A DNA stretch of 64,000 bases, taken from contig CAZIAK010000009.1 of the NCBI GenBank assembly GCA_964537035.1, positions 1-64,000 of the forward strand, read 5' to 3'. A program made the position numbers and the translations under genes. The notes under the pieces were generated by a model. It did no database searches, was not told the DNA's origin, and was given only the letters and a program-made list of their open reading frames with translations. This document shows, piece by piece, positions 9,299-18,329 of this stretch; position 1 is the first letter of the stretch, and every line of letters starts with the position of its first letter. Source of the DNA: CAZIAK01 sp964537035. Its GTDB lineage: Bacteria > Planctomycetota > B15-G4.

Positions 9299-10810
9299 AT
9301 GAGAGACGGCGCGCCCGAGGGCCTGGCGGCCATCGATCTGGGCTCCAACTCGTTCCGCATGCTGCTGGTCAATCTGGTGGGGGGCGAGCCTGTGGTCGTG
9401 GACCGCATCCGCGAGCAGGTGCGCCTGGCCGCCGGTCTCGACGATCAGGGCTGCCTCGACGAGGCCTCCATGGCCAGGGGCCTCGAGTGCCTCGATCGCT
9501 TCGGTCAGCGACTGAGTAGCACCACGGGCCTGAAGGTGCGGGCGGTGGGTACCAACGCCCTGCGGGTGGCCACGAACGCCCGCGACTTCTTGCGCCGGGC
9601 CGACAAGGTCCTGGGCCACCGCATCGAGGTGATCAGCGGTCAAGAAGAGGCCCGGCTGATCTATCTGGGCATCGCCCACACCCTGTCTGACGATGAAGGC
9701 CGTCGCCTCGTGGTCGATATCGGCGGCGGCAGCACCGAGTGCATCCTGGGCGAGCGCTTCGAGCCCGTCGAGGCCCACAGCTTGTACATGGGCTGCGTGC
9801 GCTGGACCCAGCGTTTCTTCGCCGACGGCAAGATCAGCGAGTCGCGCATGCGCAAGGGACATCTGGCCGCGTCCCGAGAACTGCAGACCCTGCGGGCCAT
9901 GTTCCGCGGCATCGGCTGGGACGACGCCGTGGGCAGCTCGGGCACCATCCGTTCTTGCGCTTCGATCCTGGAGGCCACGGGCTGGTGCGAAGAGGGCATC
10001 GACCGGCCGGGTCTGCAGCGCCTGAGCGATGCGCTGGTCAAGGCGGGGCATGCCGACAAGCTCGACCTGCCCGGGCTGCGCAATGAACGCCGGGCGATCA
10101 TTGCGGGGGGCGTGTCCATTCTTTGCGCGGTGTTCGACAGCCTGGGTATCGAGAGCATGGAGGTCACCCAGGGCACATTGCGCGAGGGCGTGCTCTACGA
10201 TCTCCTGGGTCGGATCCGTCACGAAGATGTGCGCGAGCGCACGATCCGCGGCTTTCAGGAGCGCTACGATGTCGACGGTGGTCAGGCGCAGCGGGTCGAG
10301 GCCTCGGCGCTGGCCCTGCTCGAGCTGGTGGCCAGCGACTGGCAGCTCAAGGGCGGGCGACACGCTCGCTTTCTGGGTTGGGCCGCGCGCCTTCACGAGG
10401 TGGGTCTGCACATGTCCTACCGCCATCACCACCGCCATGGCGCCTACATTCTTGCCCACGCCGACATGCCTGGCTTCTCGAGAGACGACCAGGCCATGCT
10501 CGCCGCCATCGTGGGTCACCAGCGGCGCAAGTTCAGCGATGAGCCGTTTGCAGAGGTGGCCCGCTCCAAGCGGCGGCTGATGGCGCGGCGGCTCACCGTG
10601 CTGCTGCGGCTGGCGCTGCTGGTCAACCGGGGCCGCTCGAAGCATCCCGCGGTGCCCCTGTCGCTCACCGTCAATGGCGAGGGGCTGCTGCTGACCCTGC
10701 CCGGTGACTGGTTGGCCAAGCGGCCCCTGACCCGCAGCGACCTGGAAGACGAGGTGCGCATGCTGGGAGCCATCGACATCCCGCTGACCTTGCACGTCGC
10801 AGAAGACTGA
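9299..10810 (+). CDS. ppx: Ppx/GppA family phosphatase (exopolyphosphatase or pppGpp phosphohydrolase)
   Basis: 503 residues. The N-terminal ASKHA fold shows AAIDLGSNSFRMLLV (phosphate-1), then the EEARLIYLG stretch, LVVDIGGGSTE (phosphate-2) and VGSSGTIRS. The C-terminal half carries an HD-like domain with ARLHEVGLHMSYRHHHRHGAYI, as in long Ppx/GppA enzymes. The protein should hydrolyse inorganic polyphosphate and/or pppGpp in the cytoplasm; sequence alone does not separate the two. The ATG at 9299 is preceded by GGAGACGGTC. The TGA stop lies inside a 13-bp tandem repeat that runs on downstream. A TAGGAT at 9222-9227 could be a -10 box. Confidence 0.93.
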   Translation: MRDGAPEGLAAIDLGSNSFRMLLVNLVGGEPVVVDRIREQVRLAAGLDDQGCLDEASMARGLECLDRFGQRLSSTTGLKVRAVGTNALRVATNARDFLRRADKVLGHRIEVISGQEEARLIYLGIAHTLSDDEGRRLVVDIGGGSTECILGERFEPVEAHSLYMGCVRWTQRFFADGKISESRMRKGHLAASRELQTLRAMFRGIGWDDAVGSSGTIRSCASILEATGWCEEGIDRPGLQRLSDALVKAGHADKLDLPGLRNERRAIIAGGVSILCAVFDSLGIESMEVTQGTLREGVLYDLLGRIRHEDVRERTIRGFQERYDVDGGQAQRVEASALALLELVASDWQLKGGRHARFLGWAARLHEVGLHMSYRHHHRHGAYILAHADMPGFSRDDQAMLAAIVGHQRRKFSDEPFAEVARSKRRLMARRLTVLLRLALLVNRGRSKHPAVPLSLTVNGEGLLLTLPGDWLAKRPLTRSDLEDEVRMLGAIDIPLTLHVAED

Positions 10811-10866
10811 CCGCTGCGACTGACCGCTGCGACTGACCGCTGCGACTGGCCGCTGCGACTGACCGC
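10805..10866. repeat. 13-bp tandem repeat at the ppx stop codon
   Basis: The unit GACTGACCGCTGC is repeated head to tail at 10805, 10818, 10831 and 10844 (one A-to-G change in the fourth), then in part at 10857. The first unit contains the ppx stop codon. The unit length is not a multiple of three, so TGA recurs in all frames, and a change in copy number would not alter the protein. Confidence 0.9.
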
Positions 10867-10902
10867 GCACCGTGCGGGACTCAACGGGTGGGTTGCGAGG
10901 GC

Positions 10903-11559
10903 TCAGCCCATGAGCGCGGGGTTCTGAGTGTAGGTGCCCACCAGCTCAGCGCTCTGCAGCACGTGCCCCTCCATGGCCCGCCGAGCATCGGGGACGGTGA
11001 AGGTCTGCCCCAGGTCGAGCCGCTCGATGTCGAGGGCGAACAGCTGAAAGTGGTAGTGGTGGACGCGCTCGTCGTTCCATGGGGGCGCGGGGCCGTCGTA
11101 GCCCAGGTAGGTGCCGCCCATGTCCTCGTCGCCGGCGAACCACGACGTGTAGTCGTTCTGCCCCTGGCGCGCGCCGTCGGGCCCGGGAGGTTGGTCCTTG
11201 CCGCCGGGGGTGACGCCGTCTGCACAGCAACCTGCGGCCAGCGACGTGCAGGAGGCCGGGATGTCGACCATGACCCAGTGATGAAAGTCGCCCCGGGTCA
11301 GGTCTGCGGACACCGTGCGGCCCTCTTTGTTGACGTCGTCTCCCACGGTGGGCGCGTCGGGGTCGACGCAGATCAGGGCCAGGGATCGGGTGCCCGGGGG
11401 CAGCTCGCTCCAGGACAGCTGGGGGCTGCGGTTGCCTGCCAGGCGGGCATGGGTCTCGGGGTCGGCCTGCGCAAACGCGAAGGTGGCGGGGATGACGCCG
11501 CCGGGGGCGAAGCTGTCGCTGCTGATCTGCACGATCATTCTCCGGAGGGGGGCGGTCAT
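10903..11559 (-). CDS. YbhB/YbcL-type phosphatidylethanolamine-binding protein (PEBP family)
   Basis: About 218 residues from the ATG at 11559. The PEBP signature is clear: SPQLSWSELPPGTRSLALIC, then VDPDAPT, FHHWVMVDIP, and near the end a YHFQLFALDI strand followed by HVLQSAELVGTY. These proteins bind anions or lipid head groups; the bacterial role is unclear. Compared with short E. coli homologues there is an insertion after the HHWVMVDIP strand (GGKDQPPGPDGARQGQND and following), as in longer PEBPs. The frame stays open to 11637, but that would overlap the plus-strand gene at 11625. Another ATG at 11538 (MIVQISSDSF) is also possible and may be the true start. Confidence 0.85.
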   Translation of the reverse strand: MTAPLRRMIVQISSDSFAPGGVIPATFAFAQADPETHARLAGNRSPQLSWSELPPGTRSLALICVDPDAPTVGDDVNKEGRTVSADLTRGDFHHWVMVDIPASCTSLAAGCCADGVTPGGKDQPPGPDGARQGQNDYTSWFAGDEDMGGTYLGYDGPAPPWNDERVHHYHFQLFALDIERLDLGQTFTVPDARRAMEGHVLQSAELVGTYTQNPALMG

Positions 11560-11624
11560 TGTAGTGAGATCGGCGCCCGGGGGCTCGCTCTTCGTATGCT
11601 GCGGCGACGGAGGTCGCGTTTGCC

Positions 11625-13031
11625 ATGAGTTCATCACCTGTTTGTTGTCTGCCCGGATCGGTGCGTCGGCGGCTGGGCCAGCTGGCCACGGGCCATGGAG
11701 GGGTGCTGGCTGCGCTCCTCCTCTGCACGGTGGCCTGGCGGTCTCCAGCCGACGACGAGGTGGCGGCGGGGGACGCCGCGATGCGGCTGATCGCGTCTCG
11801 GGGTGAGCTGGCGGGCCCCGACCTCTGGCCGGGCTTCGACCCTCTGGCCTATCCCCTGGCCGTGTTCGACGGAGCGTCTACATACCTTGTCGATCATCCT
11901 GGCCCTCCCTCCGAGTTTGCAGCTGTTGAGGGCGCTCCCGGCGTGCAGGTCATGGACGGACGGCATCCCCTGGTCAACGCCAACAGCTCGGTGGAGCTGG
12001 GCGGGGCCGCGACGGCCACCTTGCTGTTCGACCGTCTGGACGGTGACGACCCCCTGGCCGCCCTGGCCGTGGCGGTCCATGAGGCGTTTCACGTCTACCA
12101 GGGAGATCAGTTTCCGGGCTGGATCGTGGATGAGTCCCAGCTGTTTCTGCACCCGGCAGACCATGCAGAGGCGCTGGCGTTGCGGCGAGCAGAGTCCCTG
12201 GCCTGGCGGCGGGCGCTGCAGAGCGACGACGGTCTGCCACAGGCTGCCCTGGCCCTCGAGCTGCGTCGTCAGCGCAATGATCTGCTCAGTGACGGCGTGG
12301 TGGGTTACGAACGGGGGCTGGAGCTGAAGGAGGGGCTGGCGCGCTATGTCCAGGACCGCTGTCTCCCGGATCGGCAACCGGGCGCTGCTCCCGTCGAGGG
12401 CTGGCCCGCGGAGGTCGTGCGCCAGCGGGCCTACGTCACCGGGGCCACCATGGCTCATCTCCTGGACCGCTGCTCGGAGGGCTGGCGGCAGCGTCTCAAC
12501 CGGGGCGAGATCGTCTTTCTGGATGAGGCGCTGCGTTGGGCGCTGGCTGACCGGGCCGTGTCACCCGCGGTGCAGCCAGCCGCAGAACAGGCCGCGGTCG
12601 CAGCGCGAGCCAGCGAGGACGCAGCGGCGGTGACGAGCGCCCGCAAGGACGAGCGGGCCGCCTACCTCAGCCAGGAGGGCGCTGCGATCGTGGTGCGCAT
12701 CACTGGCGGCGGACCCTTGTCGCCCCAGGGCTTCGACCCGCTCAACGTGCGCAGCCTCGGCGGACGGGATGTGCTGCACACTCGCTGGCTGTTGCTCAAG
12801 CGTGGCGACTGCGAGATCGCCATCGACGATCGCTCGGCCCTGACAGCGGGAGCTGGTAGCCATCCCCTGTTCGGCGGTGTGACCGAGCTTGTGGTCACCG
12901 GGTTGCTCGATGCGCCCGCGGTCGAAGACAGTGGATCCGAAACCGTCGTCACGGCCCCCGGCTTCAGCGGTCGCTTCACGGGCGCCGACATCGAGCGCAC
13001 GGACGGGCTGCTCCTGATCACCCTGAAGTGA
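11625..13031 (+). CDS. Putative secreted zinc peptidase-like protein, unknown family
   Basis: 468 residues with a hydrophobic segment at about 26-39 that could be a signal peptide or anchor. A HEAFH motif at residues 152-156 followed by LKEGLARY with E236 gives the HExxH...E layout of gluzincin peptidases, with a spacing of about 80 residues. The C-terminal third (about 330-468) is a separate beta-rich region. I do not recognise the family. A GGAGGT lies upstream of the ATG at 11625. Its stop overlaps the GTG of the next gene, so it probably heads the sugar-metabolism group to 16360. Confidence 0.7.
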   Translation: MSSSPVCCLPGSVRRRLGQLATGHGGVLAALLLCTVAWRSPADDEVAAGDAAMRLIASRGELAGPDLWPGFDPLAYPLAVFDGASTYLVDHPGPPSEFAAVEGAPGVQVMDGRHPLVNANSSVELGGAATATLLFDRLDGDDPLAALAVAVHEAFHVYQGDQFPGWIVDESQLFLHPADHAEALALRRAESLAWRRALQSDDGLPQAALALELRRQRNDLLSDGVVGYERGLELKEGLARYVQDRCLPDRQPGAAPVEGWPAEVVRQRAYVTGATMAHLLDRCSEGWRQRLNRGEIVFLDEALRWALADRAVSPAVQPAAEQAAVAARASEDAAAVTSARKDERAAYLSQEGAAIVVRITGGGPLSPQGFDPLNVRSLGGRDVLHTRWLLLKRGDCEIAIDDRSALTAGAGSHPLFGGVTELVVTGLLDAPAVEDSGSETVVTAPGFSGRFTGADIERTDGLLLITLK

Positions 13032-13915
13032 GGTCCCTGGACATCGCTCCGACCCCGATCGTTCCCCGCCTGGGCGTGTGTGCCTGGTCGCTGCAACCGC
13101 GCACGGTTGAAGATCTGATCTGCGCTTGCGAGCAGCTCAATCTGGGGGCTGTGCAACTCCCGTTGAAGGCCTTTCACCGCGCTGGCTTGCTGCGCTCGGG
13201 CTGGGACGAGACGGCGACCCTTGAGGCTCTGGCACGTGCAGGCGTCGTGGTCTGCTCGGGCATGTTCGCCACCCACGGCGAGGACTACTCAAGCCTTGAG
13301 TCCATCCGAGCGAGCGGCGGTGTGCGATCCGACGCACATTGGTCAGCCAACGCTGCCCTGGCTGTAGAGGACGCCGCCAGAGCTCGCCGCCTGGGCCTGA
13401 AGCTGGTCAGTTTTCACGCAGGTTTCCTCCCCGAAGGGCGGGGTGATCCTCTGCGCGCAGTGATGATCGATCGTCTGCGCACGGTGATCGACGCGTTCGG
13501 CGATCAAGGGGTGGACGTCGCTTTCGAGACCGGCCAGGAAACCGCAGAGACGCTGACCGAAGTGCTTGACGATCTGGCGCGGCCAGCGGTGGGTGTGAAC
13601 TTCGATCCGGCGAACATGATCCTCTACGGCCAGGGCGACCCCTGCCAGGCCCTGGACCTCTTGGCCCCGCGGGTGCGCCAGCTCCATGTGAAAGATGCCC
13701 TCCCCGCGGCGTGCGTCGGTGACTGGGGGACCGAAGTGGTGGTAGGCACGGGGCGTGTGCACTGGGAGGAGTTGTTCGCGGTGCTGGCCCGGCATCAGCT
13801 GCTGATCGACTGCCTCATCGAGCGGGAGGCGGGGCACGACCGGGTGGGCGATGTGGCTCTCGCGGCCAGTCGGGTGACCGCCCTGGTCGCTGCCATGAAA
13901 GCGAGGGCGCCGTGA
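13028..13915 (+). CDS. Sugar phosphate isomerase/epimerase-like TIM barrel protein
   Basis: 295 residues with the AP-endonuclease-2-type TIM barrel pattern: LGVCAWSLQPRTVEDLI at the N-terminus, LKLVSFHAGFLPEG in the middle, VDVAFETGQETAETL, then VGVNFDPANMILYGQGDP and VRQLHVKDALP. The His, Glu and Asp residues in these strands are the usual metal ligands of xylose-isomerase-like enzymes. The GTG start at 13028 overlaps the previous stop by four bases, and the end overlaps the next start. Beside a Gfo/Idh/MocA oxidoreductase and a DUF1080 protein, a role in isomerising or hydrating keto-sugars is plausible; the exact substrate is not visible. Confidence 0.88.
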   Translation: MRSLDIAPTPIVPRLGVCAWSLQPRTVEDLICACEQLNLGAVQLPLKAFHRAGLLRSGWDETATLEALARAGVVVCSGMFATHGEDYSSLESIRASGGVRSDAHWSANAALAVEDAARARRLGLKLVSFHAGFLPEGRGDPLRAVMIDRLRTVIDAFGDQGVDVAFETGQETAETLTEVLDDLARPAVGVNFDPANMILYGQGDPCQALDLLAPRVRQLHVKDALPAACVGDWGTEVVVGTGRVHWEELFAVLARHQLLIDCLIEREAGHDRVGDVALAASRVTALVAAMKARAP

Positions 13916-14934
13916 CTGAGGACGGGCCAGGCATCGGCGTGATCGGTCTGGGCTTCATGGGCGCCACCCACATCAACGCCTGGCGCCAGGCGGCCCTGGA
14001 CGGTCATCCCAATCGGCTGGTGGCAGTGTGCGATCGGAACCCGGCTCGCCGCGCTGGCCAGTCGGCCGTGGGCCCGGCAGGCCAGGAGCCGTTGCAGTTC
14101 GACCGCGGCGCCGTCGCTCTGTACGCGGACGCCGCAGAGCTGTTCGCCGACCCCGCCGTGGACGTGGTCAGCATCACCACACCCACCGAGTCTCATGTGC
14201 CCCTGGCCCTGGCAGCGCTGGCCGCAGCCAAGCACGTGTTGGTGGAGAAGCCGGTGGCTCTTGAGGTCGCCGCCGTGCAACGCCTGCAACAGGCCGCGGC
14301 TTCTGCTGGCACGCTGTGCATGCCCGCCCAGTGCATCCGCTTCTGGCCCGGTTGGGACTGGCTGATCGCTCGGGTCGATGACCGCAGCCTGGGCGCACTC
14401 AAAGCGCTGCACGTTCAACGCCTGTCCAGCCGACCCGACTGGGGTGACGGTTTCTACGACGACGCGACACGCTGCGGCGGTGTGGTGCATGACCTTCACG
14501 TCCACGACGCCGACTGGATTCGACGCCTGGCGGGGGACCCCCAATGGGTGTCTGCGCGAGAACAAAGCGGCCAGCTCACCATCGAGTATGGATTCATCGA
14601 AGGCGGCGGCCCCGAGGTCGTGGTCGCCGAGGCGAGCTGGGCTCGAGATCCCACCGAGGGTTTCTTCATGGGCTACGAGGCCGAGTTTGAACGAGGCGGC
14701 GCGAGCTGGTCGTCCCAGCGCGAGCCGCCGCTGCAGCTGGCTGGTCCGGGCCCGCACGAGCTGCCTGCCTGGGTGGGTGGGACCGGCTATGACGGCCAGC
14801 TTCGGCACCTGCTGGCTGTGCTGTCGGGAGAGGTGGCCGCCCTGGAGGTGACCATGGCCGATGCCGTGGCCTCCGCCCGCATGCTCGAGGCCGTAGATCG
14901 GAGTCTGGCCTCTGGCGGGGCGGTGCCCTTGTGA
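13912..14934 (+). CDS. Gfo/Idh/MocA family oxidoreductase
   Basis: 340 residues. The N-terminal Rossmann fold shows GVIGLGFMGATHINAW, and a second cofactor segment VVSITTPTESHVPLALAAL leads into the conserved KHVLVEKPVAL, where the catalytic Lys lies. A GGVVHDLHVHDADW stretch in the C-terminal domain supplies the His/Asp pair typical of the family. These NAD(P)-dependent enzymes oxidise or reduce sugars, often at C3. The GTG start overlaps the upstream stop codon (GTGA). Its position between an isomerase and a ThuA-DUF1080 gene fits 3-keto-glycoside metabolism in the cytoplasm. Confidence 0.93.
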   Translation: MTEDGPGIGVIGLGFMGATHINAWRQAALDGHPNRLVAVCDRNPARRAGQSAVGPAGQEPLQFDRGAVALYADAAELFADPAVDVVSITTPTESHVPLALAALAAAKHVLVEKPVALEVAAVQRLQQAAASAGTLCMPAQCIRFWPGWDWLIARVDDRSLGALKALHVQRLSSRPDWGDGFYDDATRCGGVVHDLHVHDADWIRRLAGDPQWVSAREQSGQLTIEYGFIEGGGPEVVVAEASWARDPTEGFFMGYEAEFERGGASWSSQREPPLQLAGPGPHELPAWVGGTGYDGQLRHLLAVLSGEVAALEVTMADAVASARMLEAVDRSLASGGAVPL

Positions 14935-15013
14935 GCCAGGCGGTTGGCTGTGAAAATCGCTTCCTGACCCCGTGCGGCCGGTGGGCCGCGCCGATCCCTT
15001 GAGAAGAACGCCC

Positions 15014-16360
15014 ATGCCTCTCTGCTGTCGTTGCCCCGCTGTGGCCCTGGCACTGGTCTTGTGCGCCGTAGGAGTTCACGGCACCGAGAGCCTGCCCCGG
15101 GCTCTGTTTCTGACCCACTCCGCGGGCTACCAGCACGGCGTGGTCACCCGCCCTGCTCCCGATCAGCTGTCCGTGGCCGAGCAAGCCTTGTGGGACGCCG
15201 CCGAGGGACACTTCGAACTCACGGTGACTCAAGACTGCTCGGTGCTCACCAGCGAGGCCCTGGCCCAGCTCGACTTGGTGGTCTTCTACACCACGGGTGA
15301 GCTGCCCCTGGCGACCGGCATGGTTGAGGAGCTGCTGTCCTGGGTGGCAGCGGGCGGTGCGTTCGTGGGCATCCACTGCGCCAGTGACACGCTCTACGAA
15401 GAGCCGGCCTATCTCGACATGGTGGGGGGCACGTTCGACGGACATCCCTGGCATCAGGCGGTGACCCTGCGAGTAGAAGATGGGGAGCATCCGGCGACCC
15501 GTCATCTCGGCGAGGGGTGGACGTTGACCGACGAGATCTATCAGTTCAGAAGCTTCTCCCGCCATCCCGCTGCTGTGTTGTTGAGCTTGACAGACGTAGG
15601 CCTCGACCTGAGCGACGGACGCCGGGGCGACGATGACTACGCCTCGGCGTGGTGCAAGCCCTACGGCAGGGGGCGCGTCTTCTACACAGCCCTGGGTCAC
15701 CGACCCGAGCTCTGGAGTGACCCCACGTTCATGCAACACGTGCTCGGCGGCATGGCGTGGGCCGTGGCAGGACCCGACCACCAGGCGTTGGCGCCCCCAG
15801 CGTCGCAGCTGCTGGCCGATCTGTCCTCGCCCGCCGCATGGACCCACCGAGGCGGGGGCGACTTCGCCTGGGAGGAGACGAACGGTGAGTTCGTCGCCTT
15901 GCCCGGCGCAGGGGACCTGGTCAGCCGTGAAGCGTTCGGCGACATGCTGCTGCACGTGGAGTTCGCCGTGCCGGAACAGGGCAATAGCGGCGTGTATATC
16001 CAGGGGCGCTACGAGGTGCAGATCTACGAGACCTTCGGTCAGCCCTTGGTGCAGAACTCCTGCGCAGCCCTGTATGGCGTCGCGCCACCGGCCGCCGATG
16101 CCATGCGTGAGCCGGGGCGCTGGCAGTCCTTCGACATCCGCTTCACGGCGCCGACTCTCGACGCGGAGGGGCAGAAGTTGACCGACGCGCGGGTCAGTGT
16201 CTGGCACAACGGACTGCTGGTGCACGATGACGTGGCCTTGCCCGGTCCCACCCCTGGCGGGCTCAGCGATGACGAAGTCGCTACGGGCCCGCTGATGCTC
16301 CAGGATCATGGCCACGCCGTGCGCTACCGCAACCTGTGGATCGCCGCCCTGGACGACTGA
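15014..16360 (+). CDS. ThuA domain fused to DUF1080 (3-keto-disaccharide hydrolase-like), secreted
   Basis: 448 residues with a signal peptide. Residues about 20-245 form a ThuA domain (glutamine-amidotransferase-like fold: LFLTHSAGYQHGV, DLVVFYTTGELP, GAFVGIHCASDTLY, GRVFYTALGHRPELW). The C-terminal part is a DUF1080 concanavalin-like domain with NSGVYIQGRYEVQIYET and a final LMLQDHGHAVRYRNLWI. DUF1080 members hydrolyse 3-keto-disaccharides. The frame extends upstream to 14972, but the ATG at 15014, preceded by GAGAAG, begins the signal peptide directly. It is the last gene of the 11625-16360 group and converges with the HEAT-repeat gene. Confidence 0.92.
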   Translation: MPLCCRCPAVALALVLCAVGVHGTESLPRALFLTHSAGYQHGVVTRPAPDQLSVAEQALWDAAEGHFELTVTQDCSVLTSEALAQLDLVVFYTTGELPLATGMVEELLSWVAAGGAFVGIHCASDTLYEEPAYLDMVGGTFDGHPWHQAVTLRVEDGEHPATRHLGEGWTLTDEIYQFRSFSRHPAAVLLSLTDVGLDLSDGRRGDDDYASAWCKPYGRGRVFYTALGHRPELWSDPTFMQHVLGGMAWAVAGPDHQALAPPASQLLADLSSPAAWTHRGGGDFAWEETNGEFVALPGAGDLVSREAFGDMLLHVEFAVPEQGNSGVYIQGRYEVQIYETFGQPLVQNSCAALYGVAPPAADAMREPGRWQSFDIRFTAPTLDAEGQKLTDARVSVWHNGLLVHDDVALPGPTPGGLSDDEVATGPLMLQDHGHAVRYRNLWIAALDD

Positions 16361-16394
16361 GTCCACGAGCGTCCGGGCCATGGACCCAGTGCAC

Positions 16395-18329
16395 TCAGAG
16401 GATGCGCAGGACCTCGGCCACGGCGGGTGTCTGGTGCAGGTAGTTGTTGTCCGCCCTCAGCGCCGCGTTGAAGGGCAGGGCTTCTCGTTCACCCAGCAGA
16501 CCCAGGGCAACCGTGGCGAAGGCTCGGGACAGCTCGCGACGCTTGTCATCACTGGCCATCTCCAGCAGCGGCACACCGGCGGCCTGATCGCCGATCAAGC
16601 CCAGGGCTTGCGCCAGTGCCGAGAGTCCACCCAACGAACGGGTGGCCACCAGGCTCTCTACGAGCAGGGGCACCGCGTCGCCGTCGCCCATCAGGCCCAG
16701 GCCCATGGCGGCCTTCAGCCGGAAACTCTCGGGCAGGCTCTCGTCTTCGACCAGCTCGCGCAGGGAGGGCGCCGCCTCCACGTGTCGCATCATGCCCAGG
16801 GCTTCGCTGGCGTAGCCCCTGAAGTCGTCTTGATGAGAATGCGCCATGCTCTCGTGGATCATGGGGGCAGAGATCTGGTCGTCGCTCAGGGCCAGGGCAA
16901 TGGCGAAGGCGCCCTTGAAAGAGGGATCGTTCTCGTCGGCGAACCCCTCTCTCAGAGTGCTGAGTAGTCTTGGTGCGGCTGCGGGCTGCGCTCGGGCGTA
17001 GAGGGCCGCGCCGATGGCTGCCCAGGAGCGGTGAGCCCTGTGCTGGCTACGGCCGGACAGCTCACGTTCGACAAGTCGTAGCAGGTCTTCGTGGTCGTCT
17101 GCGTGGGCTGCGGCGTCCGTGTCCTGGGCGCCGAGTCTGGCCAGGGTGAGCAGGGAGAAGTGTCGCGTGAGCTGATCCCGTCCGTGCAGCACCTGCTGGC
17201 GCAGCTCGTGGACCACGCCCGTGTCTCTCATGGTGGCCAGGGAGGCCAGACCGATAGCGGCTGACTGGCGCACGGCGTCGGGGGTCTGGCCGCCCCGCAG
17301 CAGATCAAGCAGAGCGGGGACGGCTCGGGGCGAGCCGAGCTTGCCCAGGGTCGTGGGTACGTAGCTACGCAGCACGCTGTCGAGGCTGTCGTCGGTGACC
17401 ATGAGCAGCAGGGCGTCGATCACATCGTCCCGTCGGGGCGAGCTGTGGTCGAGCAACCCCAGCGCGGCGAAGGAGCAGGCCTTCACATCACGTTCGCTAT
17501 CCGGGAGAATGTTGGCCGCTGCGATGAGCGCGTCCACGGCGCCATCGCTGCCGATGAGCCCGAGGCCAATGGCCGAGAAGGCGCGGATCAACCAGGGCAC
17601 GTTGCCGCCGCCGACCGCTTGCTGACCGGCCGAGCTGTCCCGCAGCAACTGTGTCAGCAGGACCTCGGAGGGCTGGTCATCAAGGATGCCCAGGCCCAGC
17701 GCGGCCGCCGCCTGGACCGACAGCTCGCGGTGGGCCAGAAGCCGAGTGGCTGCCTCGCGCACAACGTCGTGTTGATCGGCGGCAGCAGAGCGACCCATGG
17801 CGATGAGGGCCGAGTCGAGAATGTTCCGGTCGTCCGAGGTGGTGGAGAGCTGCAGCAGGGCAGGGATGATCGTGTCCTCGACCCAAGGCCGAGACGGGCG
17901 GGCCCCCTGGGTCGTGCGCAGCTTGTTCCCCCGGGAGGTGAGCTGCCCCGGCGAACCCTCCACATGGGCGCCTTGCCCCAGACGGGACTTGAGCAGCACG
18001 AGCTGATCTCGGTTGGCCTCCCACCAGAACTCCCAGCCGTCATAGGCGAGCTGGCCAGAAGACGCGCCTGCACCGGAGGAGGAGGTGCGCCCTGAGGAGC
18101 CCCTGCTGCCTCGGGTCGCGCCGGCGGCTGAAGAGAGACTGACCCCACCGCTGCCTGCGCCACCGCCACCACCGGTCGCGGTCGCCCCGGGCCTGCCAGC
18201 GGAGGACCCGCCTGTGGACCCAGAGCTCCCGTCGGCACCCGAGCCGGGGCCTTTGTATTGCCCGCCGTGGGCCAGCAGGGCAGGGCTCAAGAGCGCCAGG
18301 GTCATGAGCAACGCGGCTGTTTTGAGCAT
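16395..18329 (-). CDS. Secreted HEAT-repeat protein with Gly/Ser-rich linker
   Basis: About 644 residues. A clear signal peptide (MLKTAALLMTLALLSPALLA) is followed by a low-complexity Gly/Ser/Ala segment of about 75 residues. Then comes a W-x-F-W-W-E-A-N-R-D motif that I associate with planctomycete HEAT proteins. The rest is a long series of HEAT/armadillo repeats (ALGLGILDD, AIGLGLIG, ALGLLDHSS, TTLGKLG, AIGLASLA and others) running to the C-terminus. It is probably a periplasmic or surface scaffold for protein binding; no catalytic motif is visible. The start at 18329 is chosen for the signal peptide; an upstream in-frame ATG at 18362 adds 11 residues. Confidence 0.85.
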   Translation of the reverse strand: MLKTAALLMTLALLSPALLAHGGQYKGPGSGADGSSGSTGGSSAGRPGATATGGGGGAGSGGVSLSSAAGATRGSRGSSGRTSSSGAGASSGQLAYDGWEFWWEANRDQLVLLKSRLGQGAHVEGSPGQLTSRGNKLRTTQGARPSRPWVEDTIIPALLQLSTTSDDRNILDSALIAMGRSAAADQHDVVREAATRLLAHRELSVQAAAALGLGILDDQPSEVLLTQLLRDSSAGQQAVGGGNVPWLIRAFSAIGLGLIGSDGAVDALIAAANILPDSERDVKACSFAALGLLDHSSPRRDDVIDALLLMVTDDSLDSVLRSYVPTTLGKLGSPRAVPALLDLLRGGQTPDAVRQSAAIGLASLATMRDTGVVHELRQQVLHGRDQLTRHFSLLTLARLGAQDTDAAAHADDHEDLLRLVERELSGRSQHRAHRSWAAIGAALYARAQPAAAPRLLSTLREGFADENDPSFKGAFAIALALSDDQISAPMIHESMAHSHQDDFRGYASEALGMMRHVEAAPSLRELVEDESLPESFRLKAAMGLGLMGDGDAVPLLVESLVATRSLGGLSALAQALGLIGDQAAGVPLLEMASDDKRRELSRAFATVALGLLGEREALPFNAALRADNNYLHQTPAVAEVLRIL

